Origin: Tomocerus qinae
Taxonomy: Eukaryota; Arthropoda; Collembola; Entomobryomorpha; Tomoceridae
Assembly: GCA_020055645.1 (NCBI GenBank)
Contig: CM034546.1
Coordinates: 44,268,001-44,332,000, forward strand
Direction of reading: 5' to 3'
Length of the DNA: 64,000 bases
Of the stretch, positions 49,201 through 61,600 are shown piece by piece. Position 1 is the stretch's first letter; every line of letters starts with the position of its first letter. Below the pieces are notes generated by a model. The model saw only the letters and a list, made by a program, of their open reading frames with translations. It ran no database searches and was not told where the DNA came from. Both the position numbers and the translations under genes were made by a program.

Positions 49201-52200
49201 CTAAAGTCAAAGTATAAATTTGCTTTACAGTACCACGAACTGTATTTGGGGAGTTAAAAATTTGCAAAAAATCACAAACACAAATACCCAGAGATGGCAA
49301 ATCCATTTTTTATGCTAAAAGAATTGGTACATAACCAAACAAAATAATGTAATAGTTAAGTTAATGTTATTTTTAATAACCTTTAACTAAATCTTTGGTG
49401 TAGGCTCCTAAAATTTTAACCAAATTTGGGTGGCTGCCAAGGTAAATCATGATTTTCAACTCAGAAAGTAAAGCTTTGAGATATTGCTTTTCTGCATTCT
49501 TTTGAGTCGTCTTAACTGCAACTGGTTTGTCATCAACTTTACCCATTGTCACAATACCAAATGCTCCACGCCCCAGCACCTTCTTTTCATCTATGACAGC
49601 AAAATGAAACATAATAATATGTACACTTAATAATATAAAAACTAAACAACAATATATTTTACACAAGTTAAGATGATCTTACAAATGACAAATCGATCTG
49701 GATCAACTTCATATTCTTTGGCATATGGGTTCATTGTAGCAAATCCATGGGCGTAGTTTTCGTCTTCCTTTGCAATTTGTTCCTTTTTCATTCCCTGCAG
49801 AAATTCTTCAATCTCTTCTTTTGTCAAACCCTTCTATTTATATCAAAAATCGTAACTTAATTTTACTTGTACAATATAAGGATATTTATTAAAAATCCGA
49901 CCGAAAGAACATGCTATTCTGACTACCTTTTTGGAGCGAAAGCATTTGATGTATATAGAAAATACAGAGACGGTGAGTACGAACACAAGAAGAGGAATTG
50001 CAATGGTTAGTAAAATACCTACATTTAAAAATATTAACAAGGTTAAGTTTCTATTTGTTTAGATGGAAATGGAAAATAGTATAGAAATATTTTATGTGAC
50101 CGAAATCATTAGATTCCACATTGATGAAGAAATCTCGACGTGTTTCAATCCCGTTATTGGCCACACAAGTATATTTTCCTATGTTGCTGTTGTCAATTCT
50201 TTTAAAAATTAACACCGTTCCATTTTCTGATTCCAAACTAAAAAGTCTCTGAAAATTAAGAGTAAGTAATAAAAGTTAAGTAAAACAAAGTAATTTTTTG
50301 CTGTTATAGTGTATGTGGTTAAATAAAATATTAATGCAAAAACTTAGTCACCAGTCCATCTTTCTCAAAATAAACATTCGGTTTTGGATTCCCCCATGCC
50401 AAACATTCCAAAGTTGCTCCCTGAGAACCAGGTTGAAAAGTTTTGGTAGTCACGTCATTGTTTATTACTGGTTTTGTTATTTCTAAGGAATAAAAGTAAA
50501 TCTTATACAATGTAAGAAACCAAATCAAAAGCATCTACTCCAAATTTACTGTAGAGTATCATGCAGAAGTAGAACAATAACTTCTTAATTGTTAACTAAG
50601 TATGGGCAGCTAGTAAAATTTTTTAAATTTTAAAAATGTTTGAAAAGGTACCTTGTAATGTAATATTTAAAGATATTTCTCTCCACCAGTCAGCATACCA
50701 GTATGATGCTGAGCAAATCACCTTGCGGACATCCACTGTAAAGTTTGCGTACCACGTAGCAATGTCACCGACCAAATCATAGTCAATCTTTTCTGAAATT
50801 AAAAATATGTGTTTTAATTCGAACGCTGATGTAAAATAATGGCAATATAAAACTGTGTGAAACGTGTTTGCTAAATTATTTACCTTCGACTCTCGTACCG
50901 TCTCCTCTTTCGGTATACCAAACGACCGGCTTAACTACAACTGGAATATTTATTCTGCATTCAAATGCAATTATTTTACCGGCATATAGAGGAAAAGACT
51001 TGTTTAACAAATCCAATCCAAAATGAGTTTTTATATCATTTGTTTTTCGATCGAATGTGGCCCAATCTGCAAAGCATTTTATAGTTAAATTTTTTATACG
51101 AACTATCAATTAAAAATATTAAGTATATTTTATTTAATATTAAGTACATTTCACCTTCTCCATAATCAAAAGCATTAACTAATCCTCTTAAAGAAGATCC
51201 ATAATCAACTATTTTTTGGGAATAGCCCGTTGTACAGTATGCAGTACCAGTTTTCAGATTAGTTCCATAAGGTTGTTTTATTCGTCTTGTGAGTGTCCTC
51301 CATTCACCAGTTACATTGTTTACCATTCGGGCCGTGTAACTTTGGTTGAAATATTTCTATGGATAATCACATTTCCAAACAATCCCAACATCAGGAATAA
51401 AACTCTTTAATGAAAATATTAAAATTTATATTGCAAAATTCTGTTTAAAAATTGACAAAGGCACTTTGTCTCAAAATCTGCGGGACTCGTAGTGACTAAC
51501 CGTTTGTCTTGTTAAAAAATCTAAGCTAAGCGTTTCTCGAGAAGACTTTGAAATTTCATTCATTACCGTTCAGAAAGACTTACCGGCAGTACAAATTGCT
51601 GTACAAGTCTCATGTATCCAAAATTGTGAACCGGAATGGAAATTAATTTCAGTTGTGCCAAATCCACTTTGTCACTTGGACTTCCAGTTTTGCAAAATGG
51701 TTCGATATATTTTACATATTCGCCTTCGAAAATAGGTACTCCGGAAACATCTAGATCTCCTCCTTTATAATCATGGTTTTCTAAACCAAAATTTTTGGCT
51801 AAACAAATTAACAATTTGAATTAACAAAAATAAAATAAGAAAATAATCAAATCAAATTTTGTTTCATAAGATTGGACCTGAAACGGATGTCACATTGTCA
51901 AATGTAAAATCTATAGTGTCCACCTCCATACTATTGTGTATCAATTTGCATTTATAATTCCCAAAGAATCGTTTTACATCATTATCAATGATTTTAAAGA
52001 TGAAACCATCCAACGGACTTTTTATAACAAACTGAGAGGTTGTCAATGGTTGATTTGTTAGTTCGACTTTAGAATCAAAATGTGATGACGCGCACGGAAG
52101 AACAAAATTAGATTCTGATATTTTAGGATACGTTTTCTGATTTCGTAGAAATGAAGGCTTGACCGAATCTTGATAATAATCACCAAAAATCATCGATTAT

Positions 52201-53004
52201 GTTCAGTAATTTTAGTAATTTAATTAAAAAATGATTATCTATGTTTTAAATGATTTACCTTCGAGAAATAGATAAAACGAAGTTCCAAGGTTTCCATTGA
52301 ATATTCCATAAAACTCATAACTTCCTGTACGTGAATAGTTATGTACTGTCTGAAGAGAAAGAAAACCTTCTGGGTTTTGATAATAACTGTTGTTAGGATT
52401 ATTGTAAAAGTCAAATAGGGCTTGGACGCTAAAAACTTTTATTTCCACAGTAAATTTTTGATTTCTTTTGCCACTTTGGATTTTCTTGTACCATTCAACT
52501 AATATAGCTTCTGTTGGCTGTTAAATTAAAATTACATCAATGATAATTTGATTATAATTTGCTACTGTTATAGTAGCTTGTAGTACAACTTTGATAATTC
52601 CTTCATCATGTATAACACAAAAATGCAATGATATTTAATATTATTATAAATTAAAAACATTTGGCGCTGCTACTTACTTGTATCCCATGGTATCGAAAAT
52701 CTATTGGAAATAAAGCTGTGCAAGTAATTTTGAGAATATGAAATTCTCCAAGAATGTGAAGAGCTGGCGTCTTCGATCTAGTATTTCTAATACAGTTTGA
52801 CGTCAATTCACTTGTAGCATTTTGCGACACAAAAAATTTGCATTCTGGAGTAGTATTGGATATTTTTGTAGGGAAACATTCTTGAGCTAAATGTAACTCC
52901 TCAAAAACGTCGTCACTTCCAAAGGAAAATGTCATTAATTGATTAGCTAAGACAGTTAATGCCAGAAAAACCTCCAAGATGTGAATCACTTTTGCTTTAG
53001 CCAT
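46268..53004 (-). CDS. Receptor tyrosine kinase (VEGFR/PDGFR-like), 18 exons
   Basis: Exons: 53004-52678, 52517-52259, 52168-51878, 51798-51584, 51356-51155, 51066-50884, 50792-50652, 50482-50352, 50248-50101, 50018-49927, 49833-49683, 49590-49381, 49052-48944, 48753-48618, 48520-48398, 47020-46997, 46639-46452, 46370-46268. The sum is 3033 nt, 1010 residues, all phases consistent. Signal peptide about 1-28; unfamiliar ectodomain to about 539; one Ig domain (Cys566-Cys611); membrane segment about 634-656; kinase about 706-1000 with GRGAFG loop (720-725), Lys740, Glu757, HGDLATRN (868-875), DFG (888-890), LPWRWMALESL, SDVWAFG and [10 protein letters not shown]. Arg of the usual HRD is Gly. Catalytic Asp870, Asn875 and DFG Asp are present, so it should be active. 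Donors after 51878 and 50101 are weak. Confidence 0.85.
46997..47020 (-). other. 24-nt microexon in the kinase activation loop
   Basis: Encodes EPLPWRWM in phase 0 between a TTAATTTTAG acceptor and a weak GTCTGT donor. It supplies the kinase P+1 loop segment that is otherwise missing between the exons ending KKQQ and starting ALESL. Confidence 0.75.
47110..47235. repeat. CTGTCTGTCCGTCTGT-type dispersed repeat
   Basis: Short tetranucleotide run followed by a diffuse conserved block. Other members are at 58970-59090, 60880-61275 and 63590-63765, with a divergent one at 21800-21960. Confidence 0.6.
47495..48392. mobile_element. Long-TIR foldback element at a splice donor
   Basis: Flanked by TA (TATA) duplications. 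Ends read CAGGGTGGGCCAGAAC and, from the right, CACCGTGAGTCAGAAC, followed in both by TATGTACACAAAGTCTAGGC. The inverted arms extend inward for several hundred bases. TA target and CAGGGTG-type ends fit a mariner-derived MITE. It lies in the kinase-gene intron, five bases from the exon ending at 48398, leaving GTATA of the donor. Confidence 0.85.
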
Positions 53005-53107
53005 TTAATACAAGTATTTGAATAATGTCTGTTTATGTATCAACCAAAAAATGTATTAATACTAATGTTTTGATTTTACTTGTGGTTAGACATTCACGTT
53101 CGCTGTG

Positions 53108-53115
53108 TATTTATA
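53108..53115 (-). promoter_or_regulatory. Possible TATA box of the kinase gene
   Basis: Reads TATAAATA on the minus strand, 104 bases upstream of the ATG, a normal distance for a short 5'UTR. Confidence 0.45.
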
Positions 53116-56100
53116 ATATTCTTTTGGATTGGACAGCAATCAACTTCAAGTGTTGATTTGAAATGCGTTTATTCTTCCTTTTCTTATTTTATACGGTTAG
53201 CAATTCAAGCTTATTAAGTAGCTGTATAGTTGAAATAATAGCTTGGCTACATTATTTGGATTGTCCATTTTTGAACTGTAGCCAAATTAATGAAATTATT
53301 ACATTCAAGACTACAAAATAAAAACCGTGGTCACTTTATGGTTTTAAATTTCTAAGCGAATAATCTTCTTTTATCTCAATCCGAACTGTAGCTAATATTA
53401 TTTGTCTCTTAAACGACTTTGCACGTTCAACCCTAAATTAACGCTTGTATAATGTGCCATTTCTGTCTTAATTTAATTAAATCACAATTTTGATTTTCTC
53501 ACTTTAGATTTGCATAATATTGTATATAAATGATGCATCATATATTATGCTTAGTAAATGTCAGCCTTGAATCGTCTTGTGTGATCTTGGTAAACAAGCA
53601 TGCATTTTTGAAAGATAAAAATGCACACGTCATAATTTGCACATGTCTATCTGTGCCATAATGGTAACCACTCACCACACATTAACCACATTGTATGTAT
53701 AATATGTATTCTACTTCATGCATTAATGGTATGTAGCTCTTGCCATTTTATTTGTACACTTAATTAGTACATTTATACTTAAATTTTTTTTAATTTGGCA
53801 TGATAAAGGATTGACTAGAAAATGTCTTGAGTGCAATTTCATTACAAGAACAAAACTTAATAACACTTCACACTCCAAACTAACAACCACAATTGGTTGT
53901 TTTTTGGCAAATAAACTGACACATAGTAAAACATCATTTTAGGGTTATAGTTGTAATATTTTATAAACGTTAGTATTGTATTATGTACCTAGAAAGTTAC
54001 CTTGCCTTTTAGTCATTTTTTTCTCCTTCTTTGAAAGTTGCAAACGTTTTACAACGAAATGATAAATGATAAAAAACGTAGGGCTGAACTGCATGAATAA
54101 TGCATCTGACTTATGAATAAATGTTACTTAAAAACATATTATTATATTTTGTATAATTAATGATAATTATTGACTGCATAATGTACATATTAAGGAGAGG
54201 TATTCTAGCAATAATAAACTTGCCAAATATGCAATGAAAAATTCATAATTAACAAATAGTTACCACCACCATGTACCATAAACTACTAAATGTGATCCGA
54301 GAGATTATAACTTGGGCCGTTGAGTGAATCGGTACTGCACGTTTATTATAGCATGTTGATATTTATTTTGAGAAAATTTTAAATTTAAAATAACATATCT
54401 AATGACCTATTTATATATCTGTAGTAAAGCGTTATAAATTGTTAATTTTCAAAATTACAAAAATAAAAAGTTAAAACTTTCAGATCAAATTCGTAATAAT
54501 CATACACCCAAATGTTCAGTTCTTATTGTATTACCTATATACTTTGAAGCATTTTGCAATAGTAATATTATGTAATTAAAATATGCCTGGCTGCCATTCA
54601 TCCATTCATGTTCTTATTAGCTCACAACGCGGATAATAATATATAGAATATAGATGAGGCTTAGAGCCGGACGGACTAAGTTGAATCTGCTGCGTATTGT
54701 TTGCATTATTGTAGCCTAGCTTGTGTATTTTATATAGATTGGAGATTACTTTATATTATGTGCTGCTGTAGTAATACTATAATATAAACGCGAGGTTAGG
54801 ACATGCACATAATATATATAAATATTATGTAAAAACTTATTTATATTAAAAATAAGGATTAGCATTAAAGTACCAATTTTGTTCTTTTTATGGAAATTAA
54901 TTGGCAACTTACCGGTTCTGATGGTTGGCAATAAACATTTCTAGGCTATAGGTTACGTACCGAGTTTCATATTACCCCAAACGATTTAATAAATTATTTC
55001 TCCTTGCACTAAAATATTAATTAAAAATTTTCATTTGAATGTTCCACCCTAAATCCTTCTACATCTTCTAAAGCGTTAAAAACTGATCTTCGTCGAAGGT
55101 TTTCATGCAATTCTAGGGAGGACGCCAGTGAGAAAATACTAATATTTCATTTAAATACAATTTCCAAAATTTTTATATTGATTTTCTTTATTCCAAGCTA
55201 TCACAAACTGTTCAAATTGTTTTTTAAATTAGAAAACATACGCGGCAATATTTTCAGTCTACAATTATCTTTTCCCTGAATGTCAACTATTAACTGTATA
55301 CACATAGTTTGCAAAAATACATTTTTTAGAAAACTAATAGTTATTATTCGGCAACCGTGTGTGTACCTTATTGGCATCTTACTCGACCTGTTAGTTGTTA
55401 CTGGAACCTTTAGACCAAAGTTTAAGTTTGGTTTCCCATGTTACCACAAAAACATTTATAAAATATCTATTATTGATTTTCTTCCAACATTTTTCCACAA
55501 TATTTGTCAAACCTATTATAACCCAACGATTGTATAACACATAAGATATGAGAATGACTTGCATTGGAAAATATGGAAAGTGCAAAGTCATAGGAAAAGT
55601 TGGCCTAATATTCTTATACGGGAGCAAACTTTTCGAATTACGAAAAGTAAATGAACAATTTTAAATGCCTCTTTTCGAGCTTAAACTTATGATATCGAAA
55701 AATGACAATGTACTGGAAAACAGCTTTTAATCATTGTTCTTTTTCAAGTCACTAGCTTTGGTTATAACAGGACCTGGGTCCTGTTACCGGCTAGTATTTT
55801 ATATTCATTGTAAAGTACAAGTACCATAATATTATGGAGACGTGCATCATGGCGACATAATCTGTTTACCGAGAATTAACAATGTAATACACGTACCAAG
55901 TATACAAAATATTTAGCGTTGTTGGCATATGCAGTTAAGCTGGATTAAATTCACTGTAATCTAATCTACATAATTGAACGAAATATCCTCATACATTTAT
56001 TCTGTCAGTTAAGGCTGAGTTTCGGGAGACAAAAGTCTCTTATACCTAGATGACCAACCAACAAACACCGTATTTCCTAAAATATTTTTGTATCTTTTAA

Positions 56101-57017
56101 TTTTAAATGTAAATTTTTATTTTTTGAAATTCTAATTTTTAAATGTTAAATCTTACATAAATACCTGAGACTTGAGGGTCTGACTGAGGGTATACACGGA
56201 ATTTTGAAATTTGGAAAACTTCAATAAAATAATTCTGAGTGGATATGTTTAATTCAAAAAGACTCTCCCTCTCTCTCTAGCAGTTTATTTAAACGTTTTG
56301 AAGGAGGAAGAAAATACTGACGTAGCCTTTCAACAAATCTTACATTATGTAGCAGACCACAAAATATTTACTCTACATAAACGTAGAGTGGGATGTGCGC
56401 ATGGAATTCTTTCTGTATTCTTGTGTAAAGGTTTGTTGGTATGTGCGTATCGCTTTGTAATGAGGAAGGATTAGACTACCAGTACTGATTTTGTTTTACA
56501 TTTCAACACGCTTAGGCATCAAAAATTGGGCTACTAAATAATCAACGGTCTATGAATTTCAGGCAAATGCGCAGTCGCTAGAAATTAACTTATTTCAACA
56601 TTTTTCCAGTACACTTTATGTGCTAGGTTTCAACTAGTACTTCCATATACGTGTTTGTTAGGACCAATAATCCACATACTCCAATTTAACCTTTAACTCA
56701 GCTTTAGTTGCACTTGAATAGGCATTGTGCATCGTCATTTCCAACGATGGCAATCGCTTATCATATTAATGTGAACAAACAACTGCAGATACCACATGTG
56801 GAATAATATGGAATACACTGAGAGATACTATTAGTGCCATTACTGATGCCAATATTATTCTTTTGTATCAAATCAATGCTTTATTGTTATACATATGTTA
56901 CGTTCGTTTATTAGTAAGCACTCAGTAATTTGTTTTTATTTTTTGCACGGTTTGTAGAACATGCCAGTCTGTGCGATTGCAATTTTAACTATATTTGTGA
57001 ATTCTAAAAGTTAAGAA
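53116..57017. other. Non-coding stretch
   Basis: No complete gene. 55765-55786 is a palindrome related to two at 63.0-63.15 kb. On the minus strand, 55138-55021 is an open, protein-like stretch (SLELHENLRRRSVFNALEDV and on to a stop) behind an ATATTAG acceptor-like site. It could be an orphan terminal exon or gene fragment of unrecognised type, low confidence. Elsewhere nothing was seen. Confidence 0.4.
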
Positions 57018-58191
57018 ATGGGTACATTTGGATTTATACCTGTTTTGACAGTGTTCTTCTGTGTTTTAATTAACAGCATTAAAGTCGCAGCAGTTTCCCA
57101 TAGCAATCACCGTAACCTTTGTACTGGTGACTCGTCTCACATATCACCTGGATTCCACTTCATTCCTGAACCAGATGGACTCACAAGGCTTGGAATAATT
57201 GGAGATGTTAACGATGTGCTTCAAGGACGAGTTACTCCTTCCGTCGAAGAAAGTATTTGGTCTGTTAGAAGCACAGGACCTTTTGGGTTCGGGGCGGGTG
57301 CAATTGGTTCACTCTCTGGATTGGGAGAAGCTATTTATCTTAATGGAATTGCCTACGTTAGGTCTACGGATAACGGAACGGATAAATATTTTCAAACTAT
57401 TACAGACGAAAAATTTAAATCCCCATTTTCTCTATTTGTGCTACAAGACGCAAAAGCCAATGGAGTGGTCCAGTTTTCTAGTTTGGAAGGGAAAAATATA
57501 AGTTTCTTTGATATTTACGAAAGGATTTACAGTTGTTCGGGGAATAATCCATTTTGTTTTTATGGACTGGTAAATTTTGCACAACTAGAAGGGATTGCAG
57601 CGTCAAAAGCACCAATTTACAATGAGCCTTTGTTCGGAGAAACCGGAGAAGGATATTATTCTCAGGGTTCTTTTCAAATTCCGAATTTATTTGGATTTGT
57701 TTTCGGCTGCGCTGCTAATTTTAGTTCTGTTAGAGACGAGGAACTAAGGAATACGTTAGAAAAACTTCTGTACTTAAATCCAATGGACGACGGAGCTGAA
57801 AATGAACTCCAAGTACACAGTCATGTACTCAGTCTCAATCGATGCATACATCATCCAAACGATATTCGAAGAGGAGATGGCGAAGACGTTTTTCACTTAT
57901 TATCCAATTCTACGGTTAATTTTTTACAAGCTAGTATATTTCCCATACAGAGATATGAAGATTTAAAACAATTAAAGCAGCCAAAAAATTGTAAGTTTAG
58001 TAGTAAACTAAGAAATGTTATATCTAAGATTTGAATAGAGTTTGCATTTAGATATTGATGTAATCTATTTTACAGCAGGTGGATGTTCTTTTATGAAATT
58101 ATATTTACCTGGATTTCCAAGCAAGGAACCCATTTCTCTGATTTTTACTGTCGTGACAATTTTCCTGATGTATCTCATTTATATTCGATGA
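57018..58191 (+). CDS. Secreted or membrane-anchored protein, unknown family
   Basis: Exon 1 is 57018-57990 and exon 2 is 58076-58191, phase 1, 362 residues. The donor (TT|GTAAGT) and acceptor (CTATTTTACAG) are strong. Residues 1 to about 25 form a signal peptide. The extracellular part has several cysteines (in LCTGD, YSCSGNNPFC, FGCAANF, NRCIHH, GGCSF) and N-glycosylation motifs (NGT, NIS, NFS, NST). Exon 2 adds a hydrophobic C-terminal end (PISLIFTVVTIFLMYLIYIR), either a tail membrane segment or a GPI-anchor signal. Unspliced RNA would instead give a 338-residue soluble form. I do not recognise the family. Poly(A) signal at 58448-58453. Confidence 0.75.
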
Positions 58192-59135
58192 TCATGGAAT
58201 TATCGTTAATATTTAATAATTGTCGTTAATAGTGATTAATTAAAGAATACCAATAATATAAGCGACTCACTAAATGCAGGATGAAAATCTGTAACATAGC
58301 TACTTAGGGTTTCATAGATCTACGACAATATCTAAGCGTAAAATTAAAATAAGTGAATGGTATTGGTGTTGTCTGCACATCGACATGAAATGTTTTGATA
58401 ATCAGGTATTTTTGTTGCAAGTGAAAAACATGCTTAACTGTATTATGAATAAACAAAGTTGGTTTGTTTTATCTATTTTTCTGCATACACCGTAAATGTT
58501 TAAAACCTTTAAAATGCCCATTCTAAGTCAAGAGGGTAAAAATTTTTGTCTTAAAACGGAAAACATCCCTACAATTTTTCTTAGGTTCCCCTACAAAGTT
58601 TATTTTGCCTACGTACTACATAATAAATTATTGAAGCGTCCCATAAATAAGCCTTAATTCACTTTTTGTTGAGTTCATAAATAATAGCATCATAAAGAAG
58701 TCGATGCGAATGTGTCACATAACGATTATACTATAGCCCCGAGATAATCCGCGCATTTAGCATTATCATTAACAAGTGATAGGGATTTACTACTAGGAGT
58801 ACTGCGAAATGAGACATACATATTTACTACAAAACAAAGTTGAGAGCTGTCAGAGTGAATTATATATATTTAACAGTATATTATTTTCAATATTGTCACA
58901 ACCTGCTTACCATGCATTCTATAGAGACAGTTATTCAGTGAGGTTTGTCTTCTCCGTGTGTGAAAACTATTTCTGTCTGTATGTCTGTCCAGTTATCCTT
59001 GTGTAGGATAACTTTCGAAGAGTTTGAGCTAGTGTGTTCAAATTTTCAGGGTGCAATTTACATATACTATGACCACCAAATAACTTTGGACAATAAGATT
59101 GAATAAGAATAAGAATAAGATATACCATAAACATA
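58192..59135. other. Spacer with a dispersed repeat
   Basis: No gene. 58970-59090 is a dispersed-repeat member (CTGTCTGTATGTCTGTCCAG, then AACTTTCGAAGAGTTTGAGC and TTCAAATTTTCAGGGTGCAA). It ends about 45 bases before the start codon of receptor gene 5. Confidence 0.55.
58448..58453 (+). terminator. Poly(A) signal after the unknown secreted-protein gene
   Basis: AATAAA about 257 bases after the stop. Confidence 0.4.
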
Positions 59136-60570
59136 ATGGAAGAGATGTTGCAATGGGGATCCTTCTGGGGAGGATTACCATTTGTTTGGAATCCCAATGG
59201 ACGTGGAAGGTACATGCAACCACCACAAACCAGCAAATGGATCTTGGTCAAGTGGTACCTCTTTGCAGTATATGTACATATGTATCTGCTCTATTTTTTG
59301 GGGAGAGCACTAAATGCAACTCTACACGGTGGCACAGTTTCTGCCTGCATGAGTTACTTCTGCGTTCTGGCTATGGGGATTCCAATAACTACAATCCACA
59401 TTACTAGATTCAAGAGAGAGGCGATTGAAAGAGATGGCAATAAAATGGTGGCGACATTCTATAAATGGCGAAGTAAGTTACCTTTTTTAATATGGAAAGT
59501 TAATTGGAAAATTCAGATCTAGTGTCATTGAGAACTCCCCGTCTCATCCACATCATGATTTCACCTTTGTATATATATACTTCCGTGTACAAATCATATT
59601 TGAATAATTCATTTTTTCACACACATTACTTTTGGTTAATATATGATGAATTTAATTTAATTAACGTGTTTTAATTCCCATAGAACATCATTTCAAGAAG
59701 GAATATCAGAAAAAATTCGAGGTATATGACGTATGTCTTGTTCTCTCTTATTTGGTTGCTGTCACATATCCAATTGCAATTGGAGGAGGAATATTTATAC
59801 TACCTTTCGATCCGATATTCATGACATCGCTACTGGATCCAAACGACTGCAACCCTATTCTATTCATGTTTATGGCTGTCTTGCATTTCTGGCTTTGCAT
59901 GTGTGTATTTTCTAATGGAATGTTCCATGTTTCGTGTGCAGCATTTTGCTGTATGACTAACAAACTCTTCTTTGATGAATTATGGTAATTTTGAAAATCA
60001 ATATTATTTGTATTTATATTCATTATTTATCAACAATAATTAATGATGATTCATTTGATGTCTTTAGTTTCGGAAGGAAATTGTACCGAACTGCATGGTA
60101 ACGCATTTCGAGAACTCACAACAGTACCCCAAAAGTTCAGAGTTTGCCAACTAATAGTTGCCCAAGGCAATACCATATACTCGGGTTTACTTTTTGTTTT
60201 CAATTTCCTCTTTAAAAGACAATTGTACTTGGCTAACTACCTGCTCATTTTTTACCATTCTGAATTGGGATATATGAAATCCTTGGGGGTGGCGCTATTT
60301 GCTGCACTAATGGGTATCATTTGGATACTAGTGCTAATTACCACTTCCTATGTCTTTGAGACCTCTAAAGCATGTCTCGAGTCATGTAGATATGGTCCAA
60401 TCCCTGTTTCATCTGAATCCAACAGAAAAGTATTTCGAAAATTCAGAAAGTCGTGTCGGCCATGCCCAGTTGTAATTGGTCGATTCTCTGTCATAAGAAG
60501 GAGCAAAATCATCAAATTCGTCTATTCTGTTAGTGTTGGCACTATGGAGACCATGTTGACCTTTCGTTAA
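59136..60570 (+). pseudogene. Chemoreceptor-like gene 5, one-base frameshift
   Basis: Exons are 59136-59472, 59684-59984 and 60068-60570, with the same phases as receptor gene 4 and the same 301-nt exon 2. Shared blocks include SFWGGLPFVWN, KWILVKWYLF, VAVTYPIAIGGGIFILPFDP, FMTSLLDP, FKRQLYLANYLLI and, at the end, CPVVIGRFSVIRRSKIIKF. The lengths sum to 1141 nt, one too many. Exon 3 opens as FGRKLYRTAW in the frame of gene 4 (FGRKMYKTED) and then reads TAA at 60099, while the rest is open one frame over from about 60098. One extra base near 60093-60101 explains this. It is either a recent pseudogene or a sequencing error; a full-length product would have about 379 residues. Confidence 0.75.
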
Positions 60571-60859
60571 AATCAATAGCTTTGTTATTCTTTAAAAATG
60601 TTATAACTTTTACTTGCATCTGAAAAACATTGATTCCATTTCCTTGAGTTTGATATTATTTTTTCATAGATGTATGTTTTTATTTTCATAGTTTAAAGAT
60701 TACTTAATGTCAATCAAATTTAATTGTAATATGCAATGTGTACCTCAGATTTTTGATCTGTACGGATAATGGGTAATAGGAATGTTCATGTACAGTAACA
60801 TAACAAGATCAATCCCTTTGCACTTTATGCGCTTCAATGACTAAGAAATATTAATAAAC

Positions 60860-61235
60860 CGTTGCAAAACGGTTTATTAATTCCAAAGTATCACCAATTG
60901 AAATTTATTTGAGTAGTTTAGGTATAACCGTTCCAAAGTTATTGCCAATTGAAATTTTCAACCCTTTCCCCCAATCAGGGGATGTGACCGATCCTGCTCA
61001 TATACAAACTCAGACCTACATATTACCTCAATATTGTGCTCTGAAAATTTGAGTAGCTTAGGTATAACCGTTTCAAAGTTATCGCCAATTGATATTTTCA
61101 ACCCTTTCCCCCAATCAGGGGATGTGACCGATCCTGCTCATATACGAACTCAGACCTACATTTTACTTTAATGATGTATCCTGAAAATTTGAATTGTCTA
61201 ACTTAAACCGTTCGAAAGTTATCGCACATAAGGAC
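60860..61235. repeat. 140-bp direct repeat, about 2.6 copies
   Basis: GGTATAACCG recurs at 60921 and 61061, with a degenerate ACTTAAACCG at 61201. The first two copies share long blocks including CCCTTTCCCCCAATCAGGGG. Confidence 0.85.
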
Positions 61236-61275
61236 GGACGGACAGACGGACGGACGGACGGACAGACAGACAGAA
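61230..61275. repeat. GGAC/AGAC tetranucleotide microsatellite
   Basis: Runs of GGAC and AGAC directly after the 140-bp repeats. The same combination (reverse complement) occurs at 63595-63625. Confidence 0.9.
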
Positions 61276-61499
61276 AGTGTAAACGCATACATCGGAGTAA
61301 ACTCCTCTGAATATTTACCTTTAAAAACTAGTTAAAACTAGTCACTTTAAACACTCTCAAGACTTAAAAGATTTTACAATAATAATTTTTATGTAATAAC
61401 AATACGGCTTTTCTTAATATCTTTCACTTTATTTACTAGTGACACGACAATGACAGCGTAATTTATGGGAATGCATTGTCACATTGTGTGTCAAGTTGA

Positions 61500-61600
61500 G
61501 GTGTATGAGGAGGAAAGTTTTATATTTATGGGTAGTGAAGTTTTTACAACCAGGTACTTCCCATAGATGCAAAACTTTAGATGTGGAAATTCCCAATACC
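61500..61600. mobile_element. Solo MULE end
   Basis: GTAGTGAAGTTTTTACAACC and then AACTTTAGATGTGGAAATTC CCAATACC resemble the termini of the MULE at 17.5 kb. It lies directly against a receptor fragment. Confidence 0.6.

Noticed and set aside
49121..49306. 61-codon minus-strand frame
   Set aside because: Lies in a kinase-gene intron; the exons on either side join in phase without it.
57199..57501. 100-codon plus-strand frame
   Set aside because: Other-frame shadow of the 57018 gene.
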